DNA of 23,524 nucleotides from Roseateles depolymerans. Lineage in GTDB: Bacteria > Pseudomonadota > Gammaproteobacteria > Burkholderiales > Burkholderiaceae_C. Under the pieces are notes generated by a model, which saw only the letters and a program-made list of their open reading frames with translations, ran no database searches and was not told the origin of the DNA. Below, piece by piece: positions 8,355 through 15,983 of the stretch (position 1 is its first letter; the number at the start of each line of letters is the position of its first letter). The position numbers and the translations under genes are program-made. Location: assembly GCA_003241055.1 (NCBI GenBank), contig QFOD01000036.1:1-23524 (forward strand). The letters run 5' to 3'.

Positions 8355-9494
8355 TCAGGCCGCGCGCCGCACCGCGCGGATCACCCGCTCCACCTGCGCA
8401 TCACTCATGCCCGGCCACAAGGGCAGGCTCAGCACGCGGCGGTGCAGCGCCTCGCTGATGGGGAAGTCGCCCTCGCCGCGGCCCAGTTCGGCATAGGCCG
8501 GCTGCAGGTGGGGCGGCACCGGATAGTGGATCAGCGTGCCTATGCCCTGAGCGGCCAGCGCGGCCTGCAGCCGGTCACGCGCCTCGTGCTGCACCACGAA
8601 CAGATGCCAGGCCGGCTCCAGGCCCTCGGGCACGACGGGCAGCTGCAGTGGCGCCCCCTGCAGGCCGTCCAGCAGCATCGCGGCCAGCCGGCGGCGCTCC
8701 TGCGTCTGCGCCTGCAGCAGCGGCAGCTTGGCGGCCAGCACCGCCGCCTGGATCTCGTCCAGCCGCGAGTTCCGGCCCTTGACCTCGTTGTGGTACTTGA
8801 CCTTGGAGCCGTAGTTGCGCAGCACGCGCAGCTGCGCCATCAAGGCCGCGTCGCTGCCGGTGACGCCGCCGCCATCGCCCATCGCGCCCAGGTTCTTGCC
8901 GGGGTAGAAGCTCCAGGCCGACAGATCCGCCAGACTGCCCACCGGACGGCCCCTGTAGCGCGCGGCATGGGCCTGCGCACAGTCGTCCAGCACCTTCAGC
9001 CCATGGGCGGCCGCCACCGCGTTGATCGCGTCCATGTCGGCCGGCTGGCCGTACAGATGCACCGGCAGCAGCACGCGCGTACGCGGCGTGATCACTGCGG
9101 CGATGCGGGCCGGGTCGATGTTGTAGCTGAGCGGGTCGGGCTCCACCGGCACTGGCGTGGCGCCACACTGGCTGACGGCCAGCCAGGTCGCGATATAGGT
9201 GTTGGACGGCACGATGACCTCATCGCCTGGCCCCACGCCCAGCGCCTGCAGGCCCAGCGCCAGCGCGTCCAGGCCATTGGCCACGCCGGCGCAATCAGCC
9301 GCGCCGACGCTGGCGGCGTAGGCATGCTCGAAGCGCTTGAGCTCCTCGCCCAGCAGAAACCAGCCGCTGCCGGCCACGCGCAGCAGCGCCGCATCGATGG
9401 CGGCCTGCGCGTCGCGGTAGACGGGCTGCAGGTCCAGGAAGGGAATCGGCTCAGCCGCGGCGGTGCCCGGCGACGGCGGAGAGGTAGTCGTCAT
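8355..9494 (-). CDS. DegT/DnrJ/EryC1 family sugar aminotransferase (FdtB/QdtB-like)
   Basis: A PLP-dependent sugar aminotransferase of about 379 residues. The start EPIPFLDLQPVYRD, the GVANGLDALALGL and PSNTYIATWLAV segments, the DDCAQAHAARY stretch and the PLP-lysine segment SFYPGKNLGAMGDGG are hallmarks of the VioA/FdtB/QdtB group, which aminates C3 of dTDP-3-oxo-6-deoxyhexoses. The upstream part of the open frame overlaps the preceding gene. The ATG at 9494 is the nearest start to the conserved N-terminus and overlaps the upstream stop codon by 44 bp, which suggests translational coupling; no GTG or TTG lies closer. Its neighbour supplies the 3-keto substrate and the N-acyl step, so the three activities make dTDP-Fuc3NAc or dTDP-Qui3NAc; which one cannot be told. 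It is unlike the second, PseC-type aminotransferase of this window. Confidence 0.9.
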   Translation of the reverse strand: MTTTSPPSPGTAAAEPIPFLDLQPVYRDAQAAIDAALLRVAGSGWFLLGEELKRFEHAYAASVGAADCAGVANGLDALALGLQALGVGPGDEVIVPSNTYIATWLAVSQCGATPVPVEPDPLSYNIDPARIAAVITPRTRVLLPVHLYGQPADMDAINAVAAAHGLKVLDDCAQAHAARYRGRPVGSLADLSAWSFYPGKNLGAMGDGGGVTGSDAALMAQLRVLRNYGSKVKYHNEVKGRNSRLDEIQAAVLAAKLPLLQAQTQERRRLAAMLLDGLQGAPLQLPVVPEGLEPAWHLFVVQHEARDRLQAALAAQGIGTLIHYPVPPHLQPAYAELGRGEGDFPISEALHRRVLSLPLWPGMSDAQVERVIRAVRRAA

Positions 9495-10392
9495 AGTTGC
9501 GGATGTAGTCGTCGGGGTCATACGGGTCGGAAGCCAGCACCAGCAGCACCGCGTCGGTGCTGAAGCGGTACTGAATGCCCCACACCATGGGCGGGATGTG
9601 CAGGCCGCGCGCAGGGCTGTCCAGCAGCACCTCGTCGCGGCAACGCCCATCGTCGAGCACCACGCTGAGTCGCCCCTTCACGCAGACCAGGAACTGGTGG
9701 CAGGCCTTGTGCGCGTGCTCGCCGCGCACCTCCACGCTGGGCACGTCATAGACCAGGAAGAAGCGCTGCGGCACGAACGGCAGCTGGGCGTCGATCTCGC
9801 CCACGCTGAGCGAGCCGCGCATGTCGATCTTCTTGGGCAGGGTCACCAGCGCAGCGCCGGCCACCTGCAGCGCTGGCGTGCCCTCGCCCACCGGCCGCGC
9901 CGCCTCGCCGGTGCCGGTGTCCACATAGCCCACCACATGGGCCGGGTTGCCCGCCACGATGGCATTGGGCGGCACGTCGCGGGTCACGACCGCGCCGTCC
10001 TGCACCATGGCGCCGGCACCTATCGTCAGGCCGGGACGGATGGTGGCGTTGGCGCCGATGCTGGCGCCCTGGCGCACCCAGGTGCGGGCCGGCTCGGCGG
10101 GGCGCTGCTTGCTGCGCGGAAAGGGGTCGTTCGAGAAAGTGACGTTGGGGCCGACGAACACGTCGTCGTCCAGCTGCACGCCGTCCCAAAGCTGCACGCC
10201 ACACTTGACGGTGACACGGTCACCCAGCACGACCTGGTTCTCGATGAACACGTGATCGCAGATATTGGCATCGCGGCCGATGCGCGCGCCCGGCAGGATG
10301 TGGGCAAAGGCCCAGACGCGGCTGCCTGCGCCGAGCGCGGCGCCTTCGACCAGGGCCTGGGCGTGGATGAAGGGGGGCGTGTCGGCGCTCAT
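9451..10392 (-). CDS. Bifunctional acyltransferase / cupin dTDP-4-oxo-6-deoxyglucose 3,4-ketoisomerase (WxcM-like fusion)
   Basis: A 313-residue two-domain protein. Residues 1 to about 155 are a hexapeptide-repeat acyltransferase (GAGSRVWAFAHILPGARIG, GANATIRPGLTIGAGAMV, ending VAGNPAHVVGYVD). After a short linker, roughly residues 180-305 form a cupin of the FdtA/QdtA/WxcM type, with the RGSL start, the RGEHAHKACHQ histidine motif at the active site, VLDDG and the family ending ASDPYDPDDYIRNYDDY. FdtA/QdtA convert dTDP-4-oxo-6-deoxyglucose to the 3-oxo isomer; the N-terminal half would acetylate the 3-amino product after the downstream aminotransferase. Such a fusion is known for Xanthomonas WxcM. 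It is the first gene of a two-gene - strand unit that diverges from pseB across about 205 bp. Whether the product is Fuc3NAc or Qui3NAc is open. Confidence 0.9.
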   Translation of the reverse strand: MSADTPPFIHAQALVEGAALGAGSRVWAFAHILPGARIGRDANICDHVFIENQVVLGDRVTVKCGVQLWDGVQLDDDVFVGPNVTFSNDPFPRSKQRPAEPARTWVRQGASIGANATIRPGLTIGAGAMVQDGAVVTRDVPPNAIVAGNPAHVVGYVDTGTGEAARPVGEGTPALQVAGAALVTLPKKIDMRGSLSVGEIDAQLPFVPQRFFLVYDVPSVEVRGEHAHKACHQFLVCVKGRLSVVLDDGRCRDEVLLDSPARGLHIPPMVWGIQYRFSTDAVLLVLASDPYDPDDYIRNYDDYLSAVAGHRRG

Positions 10393-10597
10393 GGGCTCGC
10401 ACCCTAGCAGGTCCGACGGGGGTGGAAGCCCTGATTTCCCGGCCTATCGGCACCTCAATCGCCCGTCATCCCCGAATCGGCACCCTCGGGGCATCAAAAT
10501 GCGCCCGGCGAGGGGCGGTTATCGCGGGTTTCCACCTCTCAAGTCCTGCAACAGTGTGCAGACACTCGGCCCAATTCCCTGCCAGGGCGCACAGACC
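10393..10597. promoter_or_regulatory. Divergent intergenic region between the dTDP-sugar unit and the pse operon
   Basis: About 205 bp between two divergent first genes, so it should carry promoters in both directions. I see no confident sigma-70, sigma-28 or sigma-54 box. It does hold a direct repeat, ATCGGCACC, at 10446 and 10476, exactly 30 bp apart, and the second copy lies inside a CCCCGA/TCGGGG inverted repeat. These could be operator elements or chance in GC-rich DNA. Confidence 0.4.
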
Positions 10598-11605
10598 ATG
10601 CTCAACGGAAAGTCCATTCTCATCACCGGGGCCACCGGCTCCTTCGGCAAGGCCTTCGTCGAGACGGTGTTCAAGCGCTATCCGGATGTGCGCCGGGTTG
10701 TCGCGTTCTCGCGGGATGAGCTCAAGCAGTTCGAGATGTCGCAGCGCTTCGGTGAGCGTGACTACCCCATGATCCGCTACTTCCTGGGCGATGTGCGGGA
10801 TGAGGCGCGGCTGCGACGCGCGCTCGAGGGCATAGACATCGTGATCCACGCCGCCGCCCTGAAGCAGGTGCCGGCCGCGGAATACAACCCCTTCGAGTGC
10901 ATCAAGACCAATATCCTGGGCGCGCAGAACCTCATCGAGGCCTGCATGGATCAGAGTGTCGAGAAGGTCGTGGCGCTGTCCACCGACAAGGCGGCGGCGC
11001 CGATCAACCTGTATGGCGCCACCAAGCTCTGTTCCGACAAGCTCTTCATCGCGGCCAACAACATCCGCGGCAAGCGCAACACCCGTTACTCGGTCGTGCG
11101 CTACGGCAACGTGATGGGCAGCCGCGGTTCGGTGATTCCCTTCTTCCTCGAGAAGCGCAAGGGCGGCGTGCTGCCCATCACCGACCCCCGCATGACCCGC
11201 TTCAACATCTCGCTGCAGGACGGCGTCGAGATGGTGCTCTGGGCCCTGCAGAATGCCCAGGGCGGCGAGATCTTCGTGCCCAAGATCCCGTCCTACCGCA
11301 TCACCGATGTCGCCACGGCCGTGGGGCCGGAGTGCCGGCAGGAGGTGGTCGGCGTGCGGCCCGGCGAGAAGATCCACGAGGAGATGATCACCGCCGGCGA
11401 CTCCTTCCAGACCGTCGACCTCGGGCGCTACTACGCCATCCTGCCCAGCAACTGCGACTACAGCATCGAGCAGTACTGCCAGAACACCGGGGCTCGACGG
11501 GTGGAGCCGGGTTTCGCCTATGACAGCGGCAGCAACCCCGACTTCCTGAATCCGGAACAACTGCGTGAGCTGATCCGGACCCACCTGCCCGAGGCGCAAC
11601 TCTGA
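10598..11605 (+). CDS. pseB: UDP-N-acetylglucosamine 4,6-dehydratase (inverting), PseB
   Basis: A 335-residue SDR-family enzyme that converts UDP-GlcNAc to UDP-2-acetamido-2,6-dideoxy-L-arabino-hexos-4-ulose, the first step of pseudaminic acid synthesis. The Rossmann motif GATGSFGKAF sits near residue 10. The catalytic region STDKAAAPINLYGATK gives D130, K131, Y139 and K143, matching the PseB/FlaA1 arrangement. EVVGVRPGEKIHEEM near the C-terminus is a family signature, and the length fits PseB. ATG 10598 is chosen because the conserved MLNGKSILITG start follows it directly; the longer upstream open frame covers the divergent promoter region and codes nothing family-like. It leads the long + strand run. 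Confidence 0.95.
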   Translation: MLNGKSILITGATGSFGKAFVETVFKRYPDVRRVVAFSRDELKQFEMSQRFGERDYPMIRYFLGDVRDEARLRRALEGIDIVIHAAALKQVPAAEYNPFECIKTNILGAQNLIEACMDQSVEKVVALSTDKAAAPINLYGATKLCSDKLFIAANNIRGKRNTRYSVVRYGNVMGSRGSVIPFFLEKRKGGVLPITDPRMTRFNISLQDGVEMVLWALQNAQGGEIFVPKIPSYRITDVATAVGPECRQEVVGVRPGEKIHEEMITAGDSFQTVDLGRYYAILPSNCDYSIEQYCQNTGARRVEPGFAYDSGSNPDFLNPEQLRELIRTHLPEAQL

Positions 11606-11637
11606 AACGATGGCGCCCTCGTCCGCGGCAGGCCTCG

Positions 11638-11658
11638 GCCGTCCCCTTGGGGGGCGGC
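11638..11658. repeat. Palindromic REP-like element between pseB and pseC
   Basis: GCCG-t-CCCC and GGGG-gg-CGGC arms flank a two-base centre within the 81-bp pseB-pseC gap. It follows another GC-rich stretch containing CCGCGG and AGGCCT. It resembles dispersed palindromes of Burkholderiales genomes, but copy number cannot be judged from one copy. It has no T-run, so it is unlikely to be an intrinsic terminator. Confidence 0.35.
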
Positions 11659-11686
11659 TTGGGAGCGGCCCGCGAGACACACGTGA

Positions 11687-12877
11687 ATGGATAACGGCAT
11701 GAGTTCCCGCCCCCTGCCCTACAGCCGTCAGGACATCAGCGAGGCCGATATCGCGGCCGTCACCGCCGTGCTGCGCTCCGACTTCCTGACCCAGGGTCAG
11801 GAGTTGCCCGCCTTCGAGGCCGAGTTCGCCGCCCTGCACCAGGTGCCATACGCCGTTGCGGTGGGCAATGCCACCCAGGCCCTGCACATCGCCTGCCTGG
11901 CTCTCGGCATAGGCCCAGGCAGCCGGGTCTGGACGACGCCGAACAGCTTCCTGGCCTCGGCCAACTGCGCGCGCTACTGCGGCGCCGAGGTCGATTTCGT
12001 CGACATCGACCCCACCACGCGCCAGCTCGGCCTCGACGCGCTCGCCACCAAACTCGCCCGCGCGCGCGCCGAAGAGCGACTGCCGCAGCTTGTCATCCCG
12101 GTGGACTTCGCCGGCCTGCCCTGCGACTGGCCAGCGCTGCGTCAGCTGGCCGATGCCTACGGCTTCAGGCTGCTGCAGGACGCCTCCCATGCCACCGGCG
12201 CCACGCTGCACGGCCAGCCCATGGGCTCGGCCTGGGCCGATCTGTCGGTGTTCAGCTTCCATGCGGTCAAGGTGGTCACCACCGCGGAAGGCGGCATCGT
12301 CACCACCCGCGACGCCGCGCTGGCCAGCCGCCTCCAACGGCTGCGCTCGCACGGCATGGTGCGCGAGCCGGCCGACATGCTGAACCCGCCCGACGGCCCC
12401 TGGAGCTATGAGCAACAGCTGCTGGGCTACAACTACCGCATGACCGAGCTGCAGGCCGCGCTGGGCCGCTCGCAGCTGCGTCGCCTGCCCGAGATGCAGG
12501 CGCGACGCGAGGCCCTGGCCGCCCGTTACGACCGCCTGCTGGCGGGGCTGCCGCTGCGCCTCGCGCCGCGGCGGGACGGCGCCCGGTCCGCCTGGCACCT
12601 CTATGCCGTCGAGCTGGACGACGACGCCCTGGCCCGCACCGATCGCCGCGCGGTGTTCGAGGGGCTGCGCTCACGCGGGCTCGGCGTGCAGGTGCATTAC
12701 ATCCCCATCCATACCCAGCCCTACTACCGCGAACTCGGCTTCCGGCCGGGCGATTTCCCGGCCGCCGAGGACTACTACGCCCGCTGCATCTCGCTGCCGC
12801 TGTTTCCGGCCATGACGGACGCCGATCAGAACCGCGTCGCTGCGGCACTGGGCGAGCTGCTGTCCCGCCCGCGCTGA
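11687..12877 (+). CDS. pseC: UDP-4-amino-4,6-dideoxy-L-AltNAc aminotransferase, PseC
   Basis: A DegT/DnrJ/EryC1-family PLP enzyme (396 residues from this start) that aminates C4 of the PseB product. The N-terminal PYSRQDISEADI is characteristic of PseC. VGNATQALHIACLALGIG binds the cofactor phosphate, QDASHATGATLHG contains the acidic PLP contact, and FHAVKVVTTAEGG carries the Schiff-base lysine (K195). GYNYRMTELQAALG and VHYIPIHTQPYY are also family segments. Two ATGs are possible, 11687 and 11699; the second has a weak GGA seven bases upstream and would remove only four residues. It stands 81 bp after pseB and 3 bp before the reductase. Pairing with PseB rather than a retaining dehydratase supports the pseudaminic rather than legionaminic branch. 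Confidence 0.93.
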   Translation: MDNGMSSRPLPYSRQDISEADIAAVTAVLRSDFLTQGQELPAFEAEFAALHQVPYAVAVGNATQALHIACLALGIGPGSRVWTTPNSFLASANCARYCGAEVDFVDIDPTTRQLGLDALATKLARARAEERLPQLVIPVDFAGLPCDWPALRQLADAYGFRLLQDASHATGATLHGQPMGSAWADLSVFSFHAVKVVTTAEGGIVTTRDAALASRLQRLRSHGMVREPADMLNPPDGPWSYEQQLLGYNYRMTELQAALGRSQLRRLPEMQARREALAARYDRLLAGLPLRLAPRRDGARSAWHLYAVELDDDALARTDRRAVFEGLRSRGLGVQVHYIPIHTQPYYRELGFRPGDFPAAEDYYARCISLPLFPAMTDADQNRVAAALGELLSRPR

Positions 12878-12880
12878 ACC

Positions 12881-13738
12881 GTGGAACTCGCACTCGGCAC
12901 CGTTCAGTTCGGCCTGGCCTACGGCGCCGTGGGCAGCGGCCGCCAGGTCGATGACGACACCGCCCGCGCCATCCTCAACGAGGCCTGGGCGCATGGCGTG
13001 CGGACCCTGGACACCGCGGCGGCCTATGGCGACATCGAGGCCCGCCTCGCCGGCCTGTGCGGCCCGCACGACTTCCGCATCGTCAGCAAGATTGCGCCGC
13101 TGGGGCGCCTGAGCGACCCGGCCGAACGCGCCGAGGCGGTGCGAGCCAGCGTGCAGCGTTCGCTGCAGCGCCTGGGCGGGCGGCTGCGGGCGCTGCTCTT
13201 CCACAGCGTCGCCGACCTGGAGGCCGACGACGGACCGGCCTTGTGGGACATCGCCCGGCAGACGCTGGCCCGATCCGGCCAGACCGTGCGGCTGGGCGTG
13301 TCCGGCTACGCGCCGGAGGAACTGCAGCGCCTGCGAGCGCAACTGGACATCGAGATCGCCCAACTGCCCGGCAATGCGCTGGACCAGCGATTGCACCAGC
13401 ACCCACCGTTCGACGGCGTTGAACTGCATGTGCGCTCTGCCTTCCTGCAGGGGCTGCTGCTGGCGCCGGCACGGGGTGCCGCGCGCGTGCCGGCGGCCGC
13501 CGCGGCGCTGGCCCGTTGGCAGGCGCGCTGCGAGCAGGCGGGCCTCAGCGGGCAGCAGGCCGCGCTCGGCGTCGTCCGGGGCCTGCCCGGCGTGGCCTGC
13601 TGCGTCGTCGGCGTGGAGACGCCCGCGCAGTTCAACGAGATTGCCGAAGCCTGGCGCCATGCCACGCCGCAGCACTGGCCCGAACTGGCCTGCAGCGACC
13701 CCGACGCCTGGGACCCACGGCGCTGGCCGGCGGGCTGA
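12881..13738 (+). CDS. Aldo/keto reductase family protein
   Basis: A 285-residue (beta/alpha)8 NAD(P)H-dependent oxidoreductase. The start is a GTG three bases after the pseC stop codon; LALGTVQFGLAYG is the canonical N-terminus. The catalytic tetrad is complete: D44 and Y49 in LDTAAAYG, K70 in VSKIA and H108 in LFHSV. The C-terminal VVGVETPAQFNE segment is the usual cofactor-binding end. Reductases of this kind often lie beside SpsF-type cytidylyltransferases in flagellar and spore-coat sugar clusters, but their step is not established to my knowledge; reduction of a keto or aldehyde sugar intermediate is inferred. It is not part of the canonical six-enzyme pseudaminate pathway. Confidence 0.85.
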   Translation: MELALGTVQFGLAYGAVGSGRQVDDDTARAILNEAWAHGVRTLDTAAAYGDIEARLAGLCGPHDFRIVSKIAPLGRLSDPAERAEAVRASVQRSLQRLGGRLRALLFHSVADLEADDGPALWDIARQTLARSGQTVRLGVSGYAPEELQRLRAQLDIEIAQLPGNALDQRLHQHPPFDGVELHVRSAFLQGLLLAPARGAARVPAAAAALARWQARCEQAGLSGQQAALGVVRGLPGVACCVVGVETPAQFNEIAEAWRHATPQHWPELACSDPDAWDPRRWPAG

Positions 13739-13761
13739 ACGGCGCCAGGGCAAGGAGCATG

Positions 13762-13887
13762 ATGCAGGCTGCCGTACACCCTTCGGCACCGCCCCACTCG
13801 CCCCGGGCCCCTGGGCAATTGGCCTCGTTTCACCCGTCGAATCACCTCCTGGTGAACGCCATGGTCACCAGATACTGCAAGCCATGA
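13762..13887 (+). CDS. Possible small ORF (41-42 residues) coupled to the cytidylyltransferase
   Basis: In the 145-bp gap after the reductase, a strong AAGGAG at 13752-13757 precedes two adjacent ATGs (13759 and 13762). The frame runs to a stop that overlaps the next start codon as ATGA at 13884-13887. The peptide is Pro/His-rich at first, ends MVTRYCKP and resembles nothing I know. It may be a leader peptide, a small gene, or chance. The Shine-Dalgarno sequence and the overlap are its only support. Confidence 0.25.
   Translation: MQAAVHPSAPPHSPRAPGQLASFHPSNHLLVNAMVTRYCKP
13849..13871. promoter_or_regulatory. 7-bp perfect inverted repeat upstream of the cytidylyltransferase
   Basis: CTGGTGA (13849-13855) and TCACCAG (13865-13871) are separated by nine bases and lie 13 bases before the ATG at 13884. 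The spacing would suit a dimeric regulator or a short RNA hairpin that covers the translation start. A functional role is not shown. Confidence 0.3.
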
Positions 13888-14645
13888 ACGTCGTTGCCAT
13901 CATCCAAGCCCGCATGAGTTCCACCCGCCTGCCCGGCAAGGTGCTCATGCCCCTGGCCGGCCAGCCGGTGCTGGCCCATGTGGTGCAGCGGGTGCGAGCC
14001 TGTCGCACGGTGCAGGACGTGGTCATCGCCACCTCGACCGACCCGAGCGACGACGTCATCGAGGCCTGGTGCCGCGAGGCCGGCGTGGCCTGCCACCGCG
14101 GTAGCCTGCACGACGTGCTGGACCGCTACTACCAGGCGGCGCGCGCCCATCATGCAGACGCCATCGTGCGCATCACGGCCGACTGCCCGGCGCTGGACCC
14201 GGCCATCGTGGACGAGGTGGTCACCGCCTTCCAGGACGGTCGCTACGACTTCTGCGGTCTGGCCGGCGAGTTCCCGGACGGCCTGGATTGCACCGTGTTC
14301 GCCTTCGACGCGATCGCGCGTGCCCACCGTGAGGCCCAGCTGCCCTCGGAGCGCGAACACGTCGGCCCCTACATCGAGAAGCACCCGGAGTGGTTCCGGA
14401 ACGGTGCGGTCCACAAGTTCAAGGGATTGGCCCACCACCGCTGGACGCTGGACGAGCCGCGCGACTATGAATTCCTGCAGGCGGTGTTCGCACGCCTGTA
14501 CCGCCCCGGCGAACCGCCCTTCACGGCCGCCGATGTGCTGGCCCTGCTGGAGCGCGAACCCGGGCTCGCCACGATCAACACCGACATCATCCGCAACGAG
14601 GGCTACCTGAAGTCCCTCGAAGCCGACCGCAAGCTAGGAAGTTGA
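13884..14645 (+). CDS. pseF: SpsF/PseF-like cytidylyltransferase (acylneuraminate cytidylyltransferase family)
   Basis: A 253-residue nucleotidyltransferase of the CMP-sugar synthetase fold, expected to activate a nonulosonic acid with CTP to the CMP-sugar donor. The N-terminal IIQARMSSTRLPGKVL is the nucleotide-binding signature, CHRGSLHDVLDRYY follows, and RITADCPALDP carries the metal-binding acidic residue. The end HHRWTLDEPRDYEFLQAVF is typical of the SpsF subgroup (spore-coat type) more than of the Campylobacter PseF. ATG 13884 is the only in-frame start next to the signature; the longer upstream frame has no similarity. The exact sugar it activates is unknown; PseF is assigned from context. 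Confidence 0.85.
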   Translation: MNVVAIIQARMSSTRLPGKVLMPLAGQPVLAHVVQRVRACRTVQDVVIATSTDPSDDVIEAWCREAGVACHRGSLHDVLDRYYQAARAHHADAIVRITADCPALDPAIVDEVVTAFQDGRYDFCGLAGEFPDGLDCTVFAFDAIARAHREAQLPSEREHVGPYIEKHPEWFRNGAVHKFKGLAHHRWTLDEPRDYEFLQAVFARLYRPGEPPFTAADVLALLEREPGLATINTDIIRNEGYLKSLEADRKLGS

Positions 14646-14650
14646 AACCG

Positions 14651-15979
14651 ATGTACACCCTGGACGAACTCAAGAACAGCAAGGGCGTCGCCCTGTATCG
14701 CCACGCCAAGGGCATGATCCCGGGCGGCACCCAGCTGCTGTCCAAGCGGCCGGAGATGTTCGCGCCGGACGTCTGGCCGTCCTACTACAGCAAGGCCAAG
14801 GGCTGCCGCGTGTGGGACCTGGATGGCCGCGAGTTCATCGACATGTCCATCATGGCCGTGGGCGCCTGCATCCTGGGCTATGCGGACGACGAGATCGACG
14901 ACGCGGTGGTCGCGGCGATCCGCAGTGGCGTCAACAGTTCGCTGAACTGCCCCGAGGAGGTCGAGCTGGCCGAGGCGCTGATCGAGCTTCACCCATGGGC
15001 CGGCATGGTGCGCTATGCGCGCAGCGGCGGCGAGGCCATGGGCATGGCGGTGCGCATCGCGCGCGCCCACACCCGCCGCGACGTGGTGCTGTTCAGCGGC
15101 TACCACGGCTGGAACGACTGGTACCTGGCGGCCAATCTGGGCGAGAGCGACGGCCTGGACGGCCAGCTGATGCCCGGCCTGCAGCCCAACGGCGTGCCGC
15201 GTGGCCTGACCGGCACGGCCATCCCCTTCCACTTCAACGACATCGACTCGCTGCGCGACAAGATCAAGGGCAAGGAGCAGCAGATCGCGGCCATCGTGAT
15301 CGAGCCCGCGCGCGGCGAGGAAGCCCCGCAGGACTACCTGCGCAAGCTGCGCGAGATCGCCGGCGAGATCGGCGCCGTGCTGGTGTTCGACGAGATCACC
15401 AGCGGCTACCGCATGTGCGCCGGCGGTATCCACCGTCGCTACGGCATCAACCCGGACATCGCGGTGTTCGCCAAGTCCATGGCCAACGGCTACGCGATGG
15501 CCGCCGTCCTGGGTACCGAAAAGGTGATGCAGTCCGCGCAGACCACCTTCATCTCCAGCACCAACTGGACCGACCGCGTGGGGCCGGTGGCTGCGCTGGC
15601 CACGCTGCGCAAATACCGCCGCGAGCGCGCCGAGGAGCACCTGATCGCGCTGGGCAACCAGACCAAGCAGATCTGGACCGCTGCCGCCGCCAAGGCGGGC
15701 CTCGCGATCTCGGTGTCGGGCCTGCCGACGCTGGCCGCCTTCGGCTTCCAGCATGCGCAGGCGGTGGCGCTGAACACCCGCTTCACCGTGGAGATGCTGG
15801 CACGCGGCTTCCTGGGCTTCCGCCAGTTCAAGGCCTCGCTGGCCCACGGCCCGGCCGAGATGAGCGCCTATGCCCAGGCCTGCGACGAGGTCTTCGCGCT
15901 GCTGGCCCGCCTGCCGGAGCAGGCCCTGCTCGACACGCCGCCTCATCACGCCGGCTTCCAGCGCCTCACGAAGGAGTGA
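14651..15979 (+). CDS. Class III PLP aminotransferase (glutamate-1-semialdehyde aminomutase-like)
   Basis: A 442-residue fold-type I PLP enzyme. AKGMIPGGTQLLSKRPEMF near the start, VRYARSGGEAMGMAVRIAR (cofactor phosphate region), SGYHGWNDWY, VFDEITSGYR with D247 contacting PLP, and FAKSMANGYAM with the Schiff-base lysine K275 define the class. It is not housekeeping HemL, given its divergent sequence and position. AGGAAG at 14636-14641 sits nine bases before ATG 14651, five bases after the previous stop; a TTG at 14642 is too close to that site. GSA-like aminotransferases occur in surface-sugar clusters beside SpsF-type cytidylyltransferases. It may install a second amino group on the sugar or make an amino compound for the ATP-grasp ligase; this is inference. 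Confidence 0.85.
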   Translation: MYTLDELKNSKGVALYRHAKGMIPGGTQLLSKRPEMFAPDVWPSYYSKAKGCRVWDLDGREFIDMSIMAVGACILGYADDEIDDAVVAAIRSGVNSSLNCPEEVELAEALIELHPWAGMVRYARSGGEAMGMAVRIARAHTRRDVVLFSGYHGWNDWYLAANLGESDGLDGQLMPGLQPNGVPRGLTGTAIPFHFNDIDSLRDKIKGKEQQIAAIVIEPARGEEAPQDYLRKLREIAGEIGAVLVFDEITSGYRMCAGGIHRRYGINPDIAVFAKSMANGYAMAAVLGTEKVMQSAQTTFISSTNWTDRVGPVAALATLRKYRRERAEEHLIALGNQTKQIWTAAAAKAGLAISVSGLPTLAAFGFQHAQAVALNTRFTVEMLARGFLGFRQFKASLAHGPAEMSAYAQACDEVFALLARLPEQALLDTPPHHAGFQRLTKE

Positions 15980-15983
15980 CCCC

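Noticed and set aside
9495..9650. N-terminal extension of the - strand aminotransferase to 9650
   Set aside because: The extension lies entirely within the upstream gene in another frame, is Cys/Trp/Thr-rich, and lacks similarity to the aminotransferase family.
10466..12598. A 710-codon - strand frame opposite pseB and pseC
   Set aside because: It is antisense to two clear enzyme genes with intact active-site motifs, and its translation matches no family; this is typical of high-GC shadow frames.
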